Shown in pieces: positions 27,501 through 39,449 of a stretch of DNA of 64,000 nucleotides (within the stretch, counting starts at the first letter, position 1; every line of letters begins with the position of its first letter). The notes below the pieces were generated by a model that saw only the letters and a program-made list of their open reading frames with translations, searched no databases and was not told where the DNA came from. The position numbers and the translations under genes are program-made. Origin of the DNA: Phascolarctos cinereus (lineage: Eukaryota > Chordata > Mammalia > Diprotodontia > Phascolarctidae); NCBI RefSeq assembly GCF_002099425.1, contig NW_018344008.1, forward strand, positions 9,292,501 to 9,356,500, read 5' to 3'.

Positions 27501-30500
27501 TTCTAATGATTTAGTGAATGACTATCTAAAATGTATTTTAGCCCATTAATAGATTTCATTTTAAGTAGTGGACAGCAGAGGACTTGGAGATATCACTTAA
27601 CTCCTCAAGATGTCAATTTCCTCATCTCTCCCAAATTCCAGACAGACCATGCCATCAAATTAGTTCTGTGACCTAAAGAAAGTCACAGCCTCTTTGTATT
27701 TATAAATTCCATATATAAACAATAAGAAGCATGCTACTTAGTCTGTCGTAGAAAGTTTTCATGAGGATAAAAACAAAGGCAATATGTAATATTTCAGAAA
27801 GCACTTTTAAAAGTATATATATAAAAATGTTAATTGATGCTGTTATTGTTATGTAACTGATGTTCTTTGAAATCAAAATTAGTAATGATGGCAGGTGCTA
27901 TCTGCTTTTTTAAAAATGCAGTAACTACCTTTAAATAAAAAATCCTAATTTAACCAATTTAATACAAAGAGAAAATAAGGCATCAGATATTTTATGCCTC
28001 CTATTAATGTAACCAGCTAATTTGCTTTTAATTTAGCTCTAAATTACATCACTATCCTCAGCTAATGAAATAGATGAAATAGTGTACTGCTACTGCATTT
28101 TTCTTGGCTTTTTTTAGCCAGTTCTGGCGTTGACTTTTAAAATGAAAAGAAATCCTAGTATTACAAAGAAAAATGTCGATTTTTATGATAGTTGCTTTGT
28201 AGGAATTGCTGCTATTTGGTTTTTTTTAGGTTCACATTTTCCTGTTGGAGTTGTACCTCCCAGAACCAAATCACCAACGCCTGAGTCTTCAACAATAGCC
28301 TCTTACGTAACCTTAAGGAAAACTAAGAAGATGATTGATACAAGAACGGTATTTAAAAACTATTAATTAGCAGGAAAAAAATTCACAGAACATACAAAAT
28401 TAAGTTTCTTTTTCTCTGGTTTCTTGGAGAAATTTTCATATATAACCAAGATAAAGTGTATCATTCTTAGTTAAAACAAAAATAAGAAGACACCCATAGC
28501 TGTTTCTGAATTATAGTCAATCCATTATTCATTCAAGAGAATGTGAGCCTCTCAGTTATATCTCAGTATCTAATTGCTACCATATACCCCAGCCTGCATC
28601 CTGAGGCCAATTTAGATATCCCTGAGACTTTCATGACTAGTAAGGGTTCCTCTAAGGTCAAATAGCTTTTTCCAATAGCTATTCTTAAAAGTTCACCATA
28701 AACACTGACCATTCTAAAATTCTGCAGAATAAATTTGCGGAAAGAAAATCCCAGAGACCTAGAATTTGCAGAGTAGATAAGGACCCACCTCAAAATCCCT
28801 ATGAACTGATGGGTATGCTGATGTGAATCTGGGGAGGCCCACAATTTGATAATACCAAACTAAACTCCACAGGCCCTCTAGAGGTTCCAAAAGCACCTAG
28901 TTTAGGCCAGGATGGAAGCCTTCCCTCATAAAAAGCAGTCTGATACTCAGCTGTTGGCTTATGGAAAAAAGTACATAATTGTAAAACACTTTGTTTCAAT
29001 TACTGGAGTTGTAATCAAGAACTTGCAAGACAATAGATTTTAAATTATATCTGAATTGTCTTTTTAAGATAGTTTCTAATATTGGTGATATGTATATGTA
29101 ATTGGTGAGATATGCAATCATGTTCAGGTATGTATAATGTAGGTTTATGGTATGATTTTCTTTATTTTTTGCCATAAGGAGGAAAGTTACCATAGGTTTA
29201 TAGAATCTCAGACTGAAAATTGAAAGGAATCTTAGAGGCCTTCTAATCCCTTCTACAAAATACCCACCAAGTTCTTATCCATGTTTCACTGGAAAACTTG
29301 AAGTCAAGGGAATCTCCTAAAGCAGTCCATTATACTTTTTAATAGCTCTGATTTTTATGGCAGTCTTAAAGCTAAAACATTCCTTTGCTTGATCCAAGTT
29401 CTGTTCTCTAAGCTAAGCAAAACAAGTCTTAATTTCTGTTCCACATCACAGTCCTTTAGATACTTAAAAAGCTATAATATTGCCTGTGAGTCTCCTCTTT
29501 TCCAACCTGAACATCCTTAGATATTTCAATTAATGCTAATTTGTCATGGTCTCTGATCCCCTTACTATCTTGGTTACTCTCTTCTGGAAGCATTCTAATT
29601 ATTTATGTTCTTAACGTGGTTCCCAAATCTGCATATAATACTTCAAATATAGTTTTACCAAGGAAGAGAACAGCAGAGCTGTTACTTGCTTTTTATTGGA
29701 CAAGGTCTGTCCCTTAATGCAATAAGACATGATCCTCTATTCCTGTACAGCTTGCATTCCACTAAAATTCTCCACATCTTTTTCATACAAATTGCTTTCT
29801 AACCACACCTCTTCCATCTTATATTTGCAAAGTTAATTCTTTGATCATTTGTTTTTGATTCAGTCCATTGTTCTTACATTTTGAAGCCTTTTTGTAGCTT
29901 GACTGTCATCCATCATGTTAACAGCCCTCCCAAATTTTACATCATCTACAGATTTTATCTATCATTTCAAGCCATTGAAGACAGGCATTACATGTTTAAA
30001 AAAAAAAAAGACTAAGTACTTATCTCTAGGGCAGTGGTGTCAAACCCAAACAGAAACTATACATATAAGGATCCCTGCAGGCCACATATTGACTGAAAAA
30101 CCAGATATTAACATTATCTATATTCTGTTCTATTTAATGATCCTCACTGGGGAGTGTTGTAGGCCACGTTTGACACCTTTGCTTTAGGGCACTCCACCAG
30201 AGCGTCTTTGACGTTGATTTCCAACTGTTAATGATTATTCTTTTGCTCCAGTTATTCAATTAGTTCTGAATCCTACTGTCATCTAGCCTGTATCTATCTA
30301 TCTTGTCTACAAAATTACCATGAGGGATTTTGTCAAACACTTCACAGAAAATCTAGGTAAGCGCTATCCATAGCACTCTCCTAATATACCAGTCCAGAAG
30401 ACATTTTGTTTTTTTACAACACAATTATTTCTCTATATGTTTTCCTTTGCTCATGCCCTGCCTAGAGGTAGCTAGGTAGCACAGTGGATTGAATGCTGGA

Positions 30501-33500
30501 ATCAAGAAGACCTGAGTTCAAGAATGGCCTCAGGCACTTACTAGCCCTATGACCCTAGGCAAGTCACTTAACCTCTGCCTGTCTCAGATTCCTTGACTGA
30601 TTGATGTAATAATAGTACCAACCTCACAGAGTTATTGTGAGGATCAAATGAGATGATATTTTTGAGGCGCATAACTATTAAGCGCTTGGCACATAGTAGG
30701 TGCTTAATAAATGTTTCTTCTCTCTCAAATCCCTCCTTTGTAACCAAGAGAAAGTGAAGTAAAAACTACCATGGCATTGATAGCTATGCAACGTTTGGCA
30801 CCTCTACCTTTCTAGGGAGGTCTTTTCATCATACATCCTTTATAGCCAGTACTGGGCATATGATAAACCATGCCGTCTTTCACATTCACCATTTCTTCTA
30901 CTGGATGTTTACTGACCTCTCTAGTAATTTGTTTTAGAACTTTACCAGGAATGAAACTTAAGTTCACAACCTATGCCTTGCAGATTTTGCAACCTTTCCT
31001 TATTAAAAAGTTTGTTTTCCACATAATAGGTGCTTAATAAATGCTTGTTGATTTGAATGGAATGGAATATAAAACAAAGATAGTCTTTGTCCATCTCTAG
31101 CCCTCTTGGACCTCTCCCATTCACTATGACTTTTCAGAGGCCAATGACAGTAGTTCAGCTATCATACCCACCTATTCTTTCAGTAACCTGGGATGTATTT
31201 CATTCAGGTTTGGTGACTTGGACTAATTTTGGGCAACTTGCTGCTCTCTTACTATCTCCTTATTTATCTTGGCTGTCAGTACCTTGGTTTCCAGAATTAG
31301 AATAATGAAATTCCCACATGATAATTCTCAGGATTATAAAATTGAAATACACATAAAATATAGTGAATAGTAAGCAAGAGATAGTCTGTCTGTAATAAAT
31401 AGGTTTATAAAGACCTTCACTTACATTATCTCATTTGATCCTCACAACCTATGAGGTAGGTTACTAGTGTTATTCCCATTATACTGATGAGGAAACTGAG
31501 GCCCAGAGATGCTATGTGGCTTGCCCACTGCCACCAAGCCAGCAGGTGTCTGAATCATCCTGTATGTTGTACCACAGTTCTTCTGCATCATATAGAAAAA
31601 GATGCTCCAGAAACACCAAGCTTCATAAAGTAGTCAGTAAACATTTATTAAGTGTCTGCTAGGTGCAAGAACTATGCTAAATGCTCAGGATACAAAGTAA
31701 GGCAAAAGACAGTCCCTGCCCTCAAGGAGCTTATAATCCAATGGAGAAGACAATATGCAAACAAATATACACAAATAAGTTCTATACAAGATAAATAGGA
31801 AATTATTAACAATGAGAAGACAGTAGAATGAAGAGAGATTGGGAAAGATGTAGAAGATGGCATTTTATTTGGGTCTTGAAGGCAGCCAGGACGTCAGAAG
31901 ATGGAGATGAGGAGGAAGAGCATTCCAGGCATGGAGGTCAACCAGAGAAAATGCCCAGAACAGAGATAGAGTGTCTTGTTCGTGGAATATGAAGGAGGCC
32001 ACTCTCACTGGATTAAAGAGTATGTGGTAGGGAGTAAGGTATAAAGAGACAAGAAAGGTAGGGGAGGCTAAGTTATGAAGAGCTTTGACTGCCAAACAGA
32101 GCATTTTGTATTTGCTCCTGGAGGTAATTGGGAGCCATTGGAGTTTGAGTAGGGGAGAAGGGTGATATGATCAGATCTGCATTTTAGGAAAATCACTTTA
32201 GTGGCTGAATAAAAGATGAATTGGAGTGGGGAGAGACTTGAGCAGGCAGACCTACCAGCAGGCTGTTAGCAGTAGTCCTAGCATAAGGTGATAAGGGTCT
32301 TCACCAAAGTGCTGTCAGTGTCAGGAGAGAAAGGGGCATACTTGAGGGATGTTGGAGAGGTGATATTGACAAGCCTTGGCCACAGATTGGATGTGGGCGT
32401 AAGAGATGGTGAGGATGCAAGGAGGACACCTAGGTTTTGAGCCCAAGGGACTAGGAGGTTGGTGGTGCCCTGTAAAGAAGTTGTGGAGTCAGAGATAGGG
32501 TTTAAGGAGAAAGATAATGAATTCCATTTTGGACATGTTGAGTTTAAATGGTCAGCAGATTGGGGCAGGACAGGTGAATTTGAGAATCATCAGCATAAAA
32601 GTGGTGATTAAATCCATGGTAGCTGATGAGATCAGCAAGTGAAGTAGTCAAGAAGCAAAAGAGAAGAGGGCCCAGGACAGAATCCTTTGGGACCCCAGTG
32701 TTGTTAAAGGGACATGATATGGATGAGGATCCAGCAAAGGAGACTGAAGAGGGTCATATAGTTAGAAGCAGAAACAGCAGAGAGTGATGTCACGAAAATG
32801 TAGAAAGAAGAAAGGAGGAGGGGGTAATCAACAGTATCAGTGGCACTTAAAATCAAGGAGGATGAGGATTGAGAAAACGTTGTTGAATTTGTCACCTAAG
32901 AGATCAGTACTAACTTTGAAAAGAGCAATTTTGGAGGAATCATAAGGTAGGAAGCCAAATTGTAAGGAGTTAATAAGAGAGGGAAAGGTAGGGGCAGCGA
33001 GGTGGTGCAGTGGATAGAGCACCAGCCTTGGCAGTCAGGAGGACCTGAGTTCAAATCTGGGCTCAGACCAAACACTTCACACTTACTAGCTGTGTGACCT
33101 TGGGCAAGTCACTTAATCCCACTGCCTAGTCAAAAAAAAAAATTCTAAGAGAGGGAAAGGAAAGAAAATGGAGGCACCTGTAAAGGTGAGAGAGAATATG
33201 GAAAACATACTATTTGATTTTCCCATCCAAATAAAAGACCATTTTTAGCTTCTACCAAGTACCCTAGAAATGTTTTCTTACATATGGTGAGTTCTTGGTA
33301 GAAGATTTAATTTGCATAATTAAAGATTCTTATAGTGCATAAACATAGGTATCTTCCCTCATCTCTTATTTCTAGATATTTTATTAGTATAATACCCCTG
33401 TGAAACAAGTGCTACAGGTAATATTATCCCTGTTTTATAGATAACAAGTTCAGAGATTTAAGTACATGCCCATGATCAAACATCTAGAAAGTGTGCAAGG

Positions 33501-36500
33501 AAAGGCAGAGCTTCAACCTGTGTCTCTCCTAGCCTCAAATCCATCATTCCTTCCAATGCACCATGCAGTTCTGCATTATTAGTTGCATTTTTGGAGAGGC
33601 TGAAAATAGTGAGCTTTTTAGGGAAGACTAAAATGCTGTAGAAATTTAAATCAATGGATTTTCTTGGAAGAGTTGAATTAATAAGCCAGTATTATCTTAA
33701 AGTGTATTTTATTACAAAAAGATGGTTCCTAAAACAAAATCTAGATTAGCTCCTCTGTAATAGAGGTTCTTAACCTAGTGTCCACAGAATCCCAAATGCT
33801 CTGGATAGATTTCAAGGGGCCTGTGAACCTGGATGGGAAAAAAAATTACATCTTTATTTTCCCTACCCTCTGAAATTTAGCATTTCCTTAGATTGTGAAT
33901 AATATGTAGACCACAAACATTCTAAGAAGGGGTGCCTAGGCTTTAATATAATGCCGGAATAGCCCATGACATTAAAAAGGTGAAGAACCACTCATCTAGA
34001 AGAAATGTATTGTCTTCTTTCAGTAATACCACAATAAAACTGTGAAAAATAAAATTGAAAGCCTATGTAATTTAATTCCCTTATTAAACTATATACATTA
34101 TTGTATTAAATCACATATCAAAATTTAAATGGTCTTGTTTCTCTAAAACAAAATTGGATTGTCATGATTAAAGTAAGTAGTCATGTTTCTCTAATGCCAT
34201 TATTTAAAAAGACTGGTATTGATTTGAAGATATATACCACTAAGTCTTTTTCTTTCTCTGTTATTGTTCTGTGTAAAACCAATGGAATCAAGCATCTTTG
34301 CTACAGAATTTGCCTTGCATTTTTTAATTATGACAGCATATAAAAGAATCAAGGAAGGAAAAAAAGGATTAATGAACATTATGTTAGATCTTTCATCTAA
34401 TAGAAATTATTAGTTGCTTTATTTTAGGCCTAACAAATGTGGTAACAACAGAATAATTAATCTCGCTTTGTTACCAGTTTAAAGTATAATATGAGATTCA
34501 GAGACAGTTTTCCATTGGCTTTTCTTAAAGGGAAAATCAAGTTAAAAGTATTCCTGGGAAGACAATATTTCCCAAGACTAAAAATAGCTATATTCCCAGC
34601 CAGCAGCTGAAATTTGCATGTCTTCATTTCAGTGCAAACTAAACTTATTTTTCAGAGAAATGCAGTCCTTGTTTTATAAATTGCCTCTTCTCTTGTGCAC
34701 TTGTTCCTATTAAGTTTTTTTTACTTTACCTTTCTCTTTTTTGTGTCTACTTTAGTATTATGAGAAGTGTTAATTTGGGGGATTAAAAATAGGCCAAAAA
34801 ATATAAAACCTATAGTTTGGAGGCCAGCTTAACACAGCTGACATTTCCCCCCATAAGTTGAGAGAGTAAAAGCATAACTAACAGGAAGTCAGAAACCTCC
34901 TTGATAATCCAGATCCTTACTTTACTCTGATTTCTTTTAAATACTCTATAAAAATTTCTATCGGGTTAAAATATTTCCCATTGACCCAGACCTAAACAAG
35001 TGTCTTTTTAATTTTTGAGCAGCTTATCGTATGTTTTGAAAAAGTCCAAATATGTTCTCAGTAATCATTTCTAAACTGACCGGTGTTCATCAGTCCCTCC
35101 TCTGCAACTTCGAGTCCTTATGAGTTGTCTACAATACTGAAAAGTCTCACGGCCAGTATGTGTCAGAAACAGTACTTGAATAAGACCAGGAAGGCAACTA
35201 CCTCTCTAAGTTTCCACTCACTTTTTTTTTAGTTGAATGATATGATTTTAAATCTAAAGATAAAAAATACCTCATTTCTCATAATTATTGTTTTTCACAT
35301 CTGGCAAGAGAAGTACAAATTGTTAATTTATTGATCCCTGGAATTTTTTTGTTTAATACTAATTCTATTTACTTTTTAAATGATATTTCCTATATTTTGA
35401 CATTTCTATTCCCTTTTCACTGCTGATTAAAAACTATCTTAGAGCATTTGTATCATTTATCTGGCTCTAACAAATATTTGATGACATGCATTGATTTTAA
35501 ATGTACTTTCATAAAACAGATTTCTATACTTCACGTCCGGGAAGGCCTTTCTGCAATTTCCATCTTTTCCCCCTACTCTTTCTGGTTTCTCTTAGGCTGA
35601 GTTTTAAGCAGTGGTAGAGCTTTGCTGTTGCTGGCACATTGCTATAGAAATCTGAAAAACACCTAGTTAGATTATTCTTGAGCCGTTTCTGTTTTGGTTT
35701 TGCTTACCAGGCACTGCTATAAATGACCCATGCATGGAACAGAAAGAAGAGAGGAAATAATTTGTCACCTCTGCAGCCTAGGTTTATGAAGCTTGCTTTA
35801 TATAGAAAGGAGAATTTTCCTCAGTGTCCTTGCTCACATATATTAATTACCATTTCAAAATAAAATAAAATTCTGCCTTTAAGGTTAATAACATTTAAGA
35901 TCTTTGTGTTTCATTTTGAATAGAAAAATGTAACTGAAACACACTTTACAATATGTTTTATTTTAGCCATGCTTTTCAAAAACTGTTCTTGTCTCTTTTT
36001 TTCTAATGTTTAAAAAAATTATTTCAAGGAAAGGCCTAGAAGTGCAGTGGAACAGCTGTGTTTGGCTGAAAGTACTAGGCCTCGTATGACTCTGGAGGAA
36101 CAAATGGAAAGAATAAAAAGACGCCAACAAGCTTGCCTAAGGGAGAAGAAAAAAGGACTGACTCTCATTGGTACATCAGAGCAGTCACCCCTGCAGAGTC
36201 CATCATTTTGCAGAGATAATCCATTCAGGGCGATCCAGGTAAATGAAAATTTTTCATTACAGTATGATAGTACTCCATTTATATTGGACTAGTTCATTAT
36301 AATGCTGTATAACATAATTTTAGGTGTATACTCCTTTTATGGATGAAGGGAAAAAAAGCTTCAGAAAGGGTTGGTGATCTGTCCTTGGTCACATAGGTAT
36401 AGTAACTGGTACATTAAAGACTCAAACCCAGATGCTTTTACTTCGAATTCACTGGGGCTTTTTGCTCTATACCATGTGATCTTTTATGAATGAATAATGC

Positions 36501-39417
36501 ACTTTTTTAAAATCTTAGCAATTCCATAGAAATATATGGTACTGATGTTTTGCCCCTGTTCTCTCTAAAATTCTGTGGGTTGCTCTGCATTTTTATTTAT
36601 GTGCATCTAAGCTGTAGCAAGAGATAGTAAAAGTCCTCCCATTTCTAAATATTCTGCTTTCCTTAGATACTTTTTGCCTTGTATTGCCTTTATTGTCTCA
36701 TTAACCTTCTAACTTTGCTATACTTCATATTTTTACTTTGACCTTGTAAGAGTACTATCGTCTTTGTTCTCTGCCCATCATCCTAAGCATGAGGATATAA
36801 ACTAGTGGGCCTACTATAGCTCATCAGATTTGTTTTGAGTGCAAAGTTTTCACATAATATAGCTTCACCTGAATGTTATACAGTCACTCTGAATTATAAC
36901 AGATTAGCTGGTTTCATCAGCTTAAAGTTATCATCATAGTATCTAATCCCATTCTCTTGCTATTAGAAGCAGATGTTGCTGGTGGCTAATTATAAATTAA
37001 TATAAACTTTAAGGTATTGCATTAATGCAAATGATAATTCTTATTTTTCCTGCTCTCAAGGATTTTGTCCTTTAGAGTAGGAGTTGAATAAGTCTGCATA
37101 TTTCTGCCAGCCACCAAAAGTGGCTAAGTTTAAAAACTGGAAATGAAAATAAATGACACAGATAGCATGTACTTTTTATTTCCTCTGACTATTTTCATTA
37201 GTTTCTCCATTCATTTATTGTAGTCTGTGGGCAGGAGAGACAGCTTATTTCAGAACAAACAATATATGCCCTGTGAGCAAAGAATGTGTCAGGAAAGTTT
37301 TCGATGTGCCTTGCAGAGTGAATAGGCAACATATGTATATGTTATCCTTTGTAAATCTATAAATGTCCAATTTGTTGCACAGAATCAGAGGGATGATTTG
37401 ATGCCAAGTAACATTAAGGAACTGGAGAACATCAGTAGAGAAGACAGTGTTGAACCAAACCTTGAAACTTCTACAGAAGAAGTAGCTCAACTAAAAGAAA
37501 TGATCGCCATAGACCCTCAGGATGAGGATCTCAGTAAAGAGGTACAAAGTTAATTTGAGTAGAGGTACTCTGAATTTAAGCATATAAGGTGACAGTTTTA
37601 AAAATTTGTGAAGTGGTATGAATCATAAAAAAATTTATTACCTTCTAACTCTTACACCTGTTTTACTTTCCCTGACTTCCTATTTTTTCTTTACCTTATT
37701 TTAGCCTTTTTGGTTTTCTCCCTTTTTTTTTTTCTGCTGACAAAAAGTGTTGGGGTTTTTTTTTTGGTCATGCTTTCATTTCACTGATGAAGTAATTATT
37801 GTTTTATAACCTGTGCATAAAGACTGTAATATTAAAAATAGAACTATTTCCCAGAGTTATTCAGAGTTGGAAGAGGTCTCACTGGTCATCTAGCCCAGGT
37901 AGGGTGGTACATTAGTTTGAGCACTTGAGATACTTTCTTTGTGACCATGGGCAAGTTTTTTTTCACATCTCTCTGCCCCAGTTTCCTCAGTTGCAAAATG
38001 TGGATAATAATTGCTTCTACCTTCCCAAGGTTATTGTAAAGATAAGTGAGATACAATATGCAAAGTGCTTACAGTGCCTGGCATATAGTAGGTATTTAAT
38101 AAATTCTTGTTTCTTTCTTTCTTGTACTGATCTAGCATTCCTTTACTTCACATTAGACAAGTTGTTATCCAGCTTTACTTGAAGTCCTCCCATGAAGTCC
38201 TCACAGCAGCTATTCCACTTTTGAATAGGTCTAATTTATTAGGAAAATTTTCTGTAAATCAGCCTAAATTTGCCTCTTTGCAACTTCTACCCATATTTCT
38301 GCCCTCTGGAACCAAACAGAGCAGGATGTTTTTCTATTTCATGTGATAACTATCTTGAATTATTTGAAGGCCCATCTTATTATCCTCCCTAAGTCTTCTC
38401 CTGTCCACACTAAACATTCTCTGTTGCTGTTCTTCATATGGCATGAAATGGAGGCTCTTCACGTCCTAACTTGTCCTCTAAAAGATCTCTTAAACTATGG
38501 TGCCCCAAACTGAATATATGTGGTCTGACCAGGGCAGAGTACAATGGGACCCATTATTCCTGATAGTTTTCCCTTTTTTTTTTAATATAAATTTATTTAT
38601 TTTTAGTTTTCAACATTCACTTCCACAAGTTTTTGAGTTCCAAATTTTCACCCCATCTCCCCACCCCCACCCCAAGATGGCATGCATTCTGAATATCCCT
38701 TCCCCTAGTCTGTCCTCTCTTCTGTCTCTCTCCCCTTCTCTTATCCCCTTCCCCTTCTATTTTCCTGTAGGGCAGGATAGACTTCTGTACCCCATTTCCT
38801 GTATTTCTTATTTCCCAGTAGCATGTGAAAATATTTTTTTAAACATATATTTTTAAAACTTTAGGTTTCAAATTTTCTCTCTTCCTCCCTCCCCACCCAC
38901 CCTCATTGAAAAGGCAAGCAACTCGATATAGGTTGTACATGTGCAGTTACGCAAAACATGTCCATAGTAGACATGTTGTGAAAAACTAACTCTATTTCCC
39001 TTAATCCTATCCTGCCCTCCCTTTATTCTATTCTTTCTTTTGACCCTGTCCCTCCTCAGAAGTATTTACTTCTGATTACCCCCTTTCCCAATCTGCCTCC
39101 TCTCTATCACCCCCTGCTCTCTTGTCCCCTTCTCCCCCTATTTTCCTGTAGGGTAAGACAGATTTCCATACCCAATTGAATGTGTATGTTATTCCCTCCT
39201 AAGCCAAATCCTATGAGAATAAGATTCACTCATTCCCTCTCACCTTCCCCCATTTTCCCTCCACTGTAAGAGACTTTTCTTTTCTGTTTTTTTTGTGAGA
39301 TAATTTGCCCCATTCTACCTCTCCCTTTCTTCTTCTCCGAGTATAATCCTCTCTCATCCCTTAATTTTATTCTCCAGATATGACCCTTAATCTTCAACTC
39401 ACCCTGTGCCCTCTATC

Positions 39418-39449
<32 letters not shown>

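Larger units (their letters stand above)
28349..36028 (+). other. Large PLEKHA5 intron, 7.7 kb
   Basis: Contains antisense CR1/L3 (29200-30455), hAT MITEs (30032-30181, 33761-33993), a SINE (30465-30715), MIR copies (31412-31600, 33368-33575), a long antisense L2 (31630-33200) and a SINE in that L2 (32991-33144). 28349-29200 is unassigned. 34000-36028 is repeat-poor and includes a motif cluster at 34578-34619. Confidence 0.5.

Noticed and set aside
38497-38856. 119-codon open frame, proline/serine/phenylalanine rich
   Set aside because: It spans the junction between CR1 and the HAL1-like 3' end and arises from pyrimidine-rich repeat sequence.
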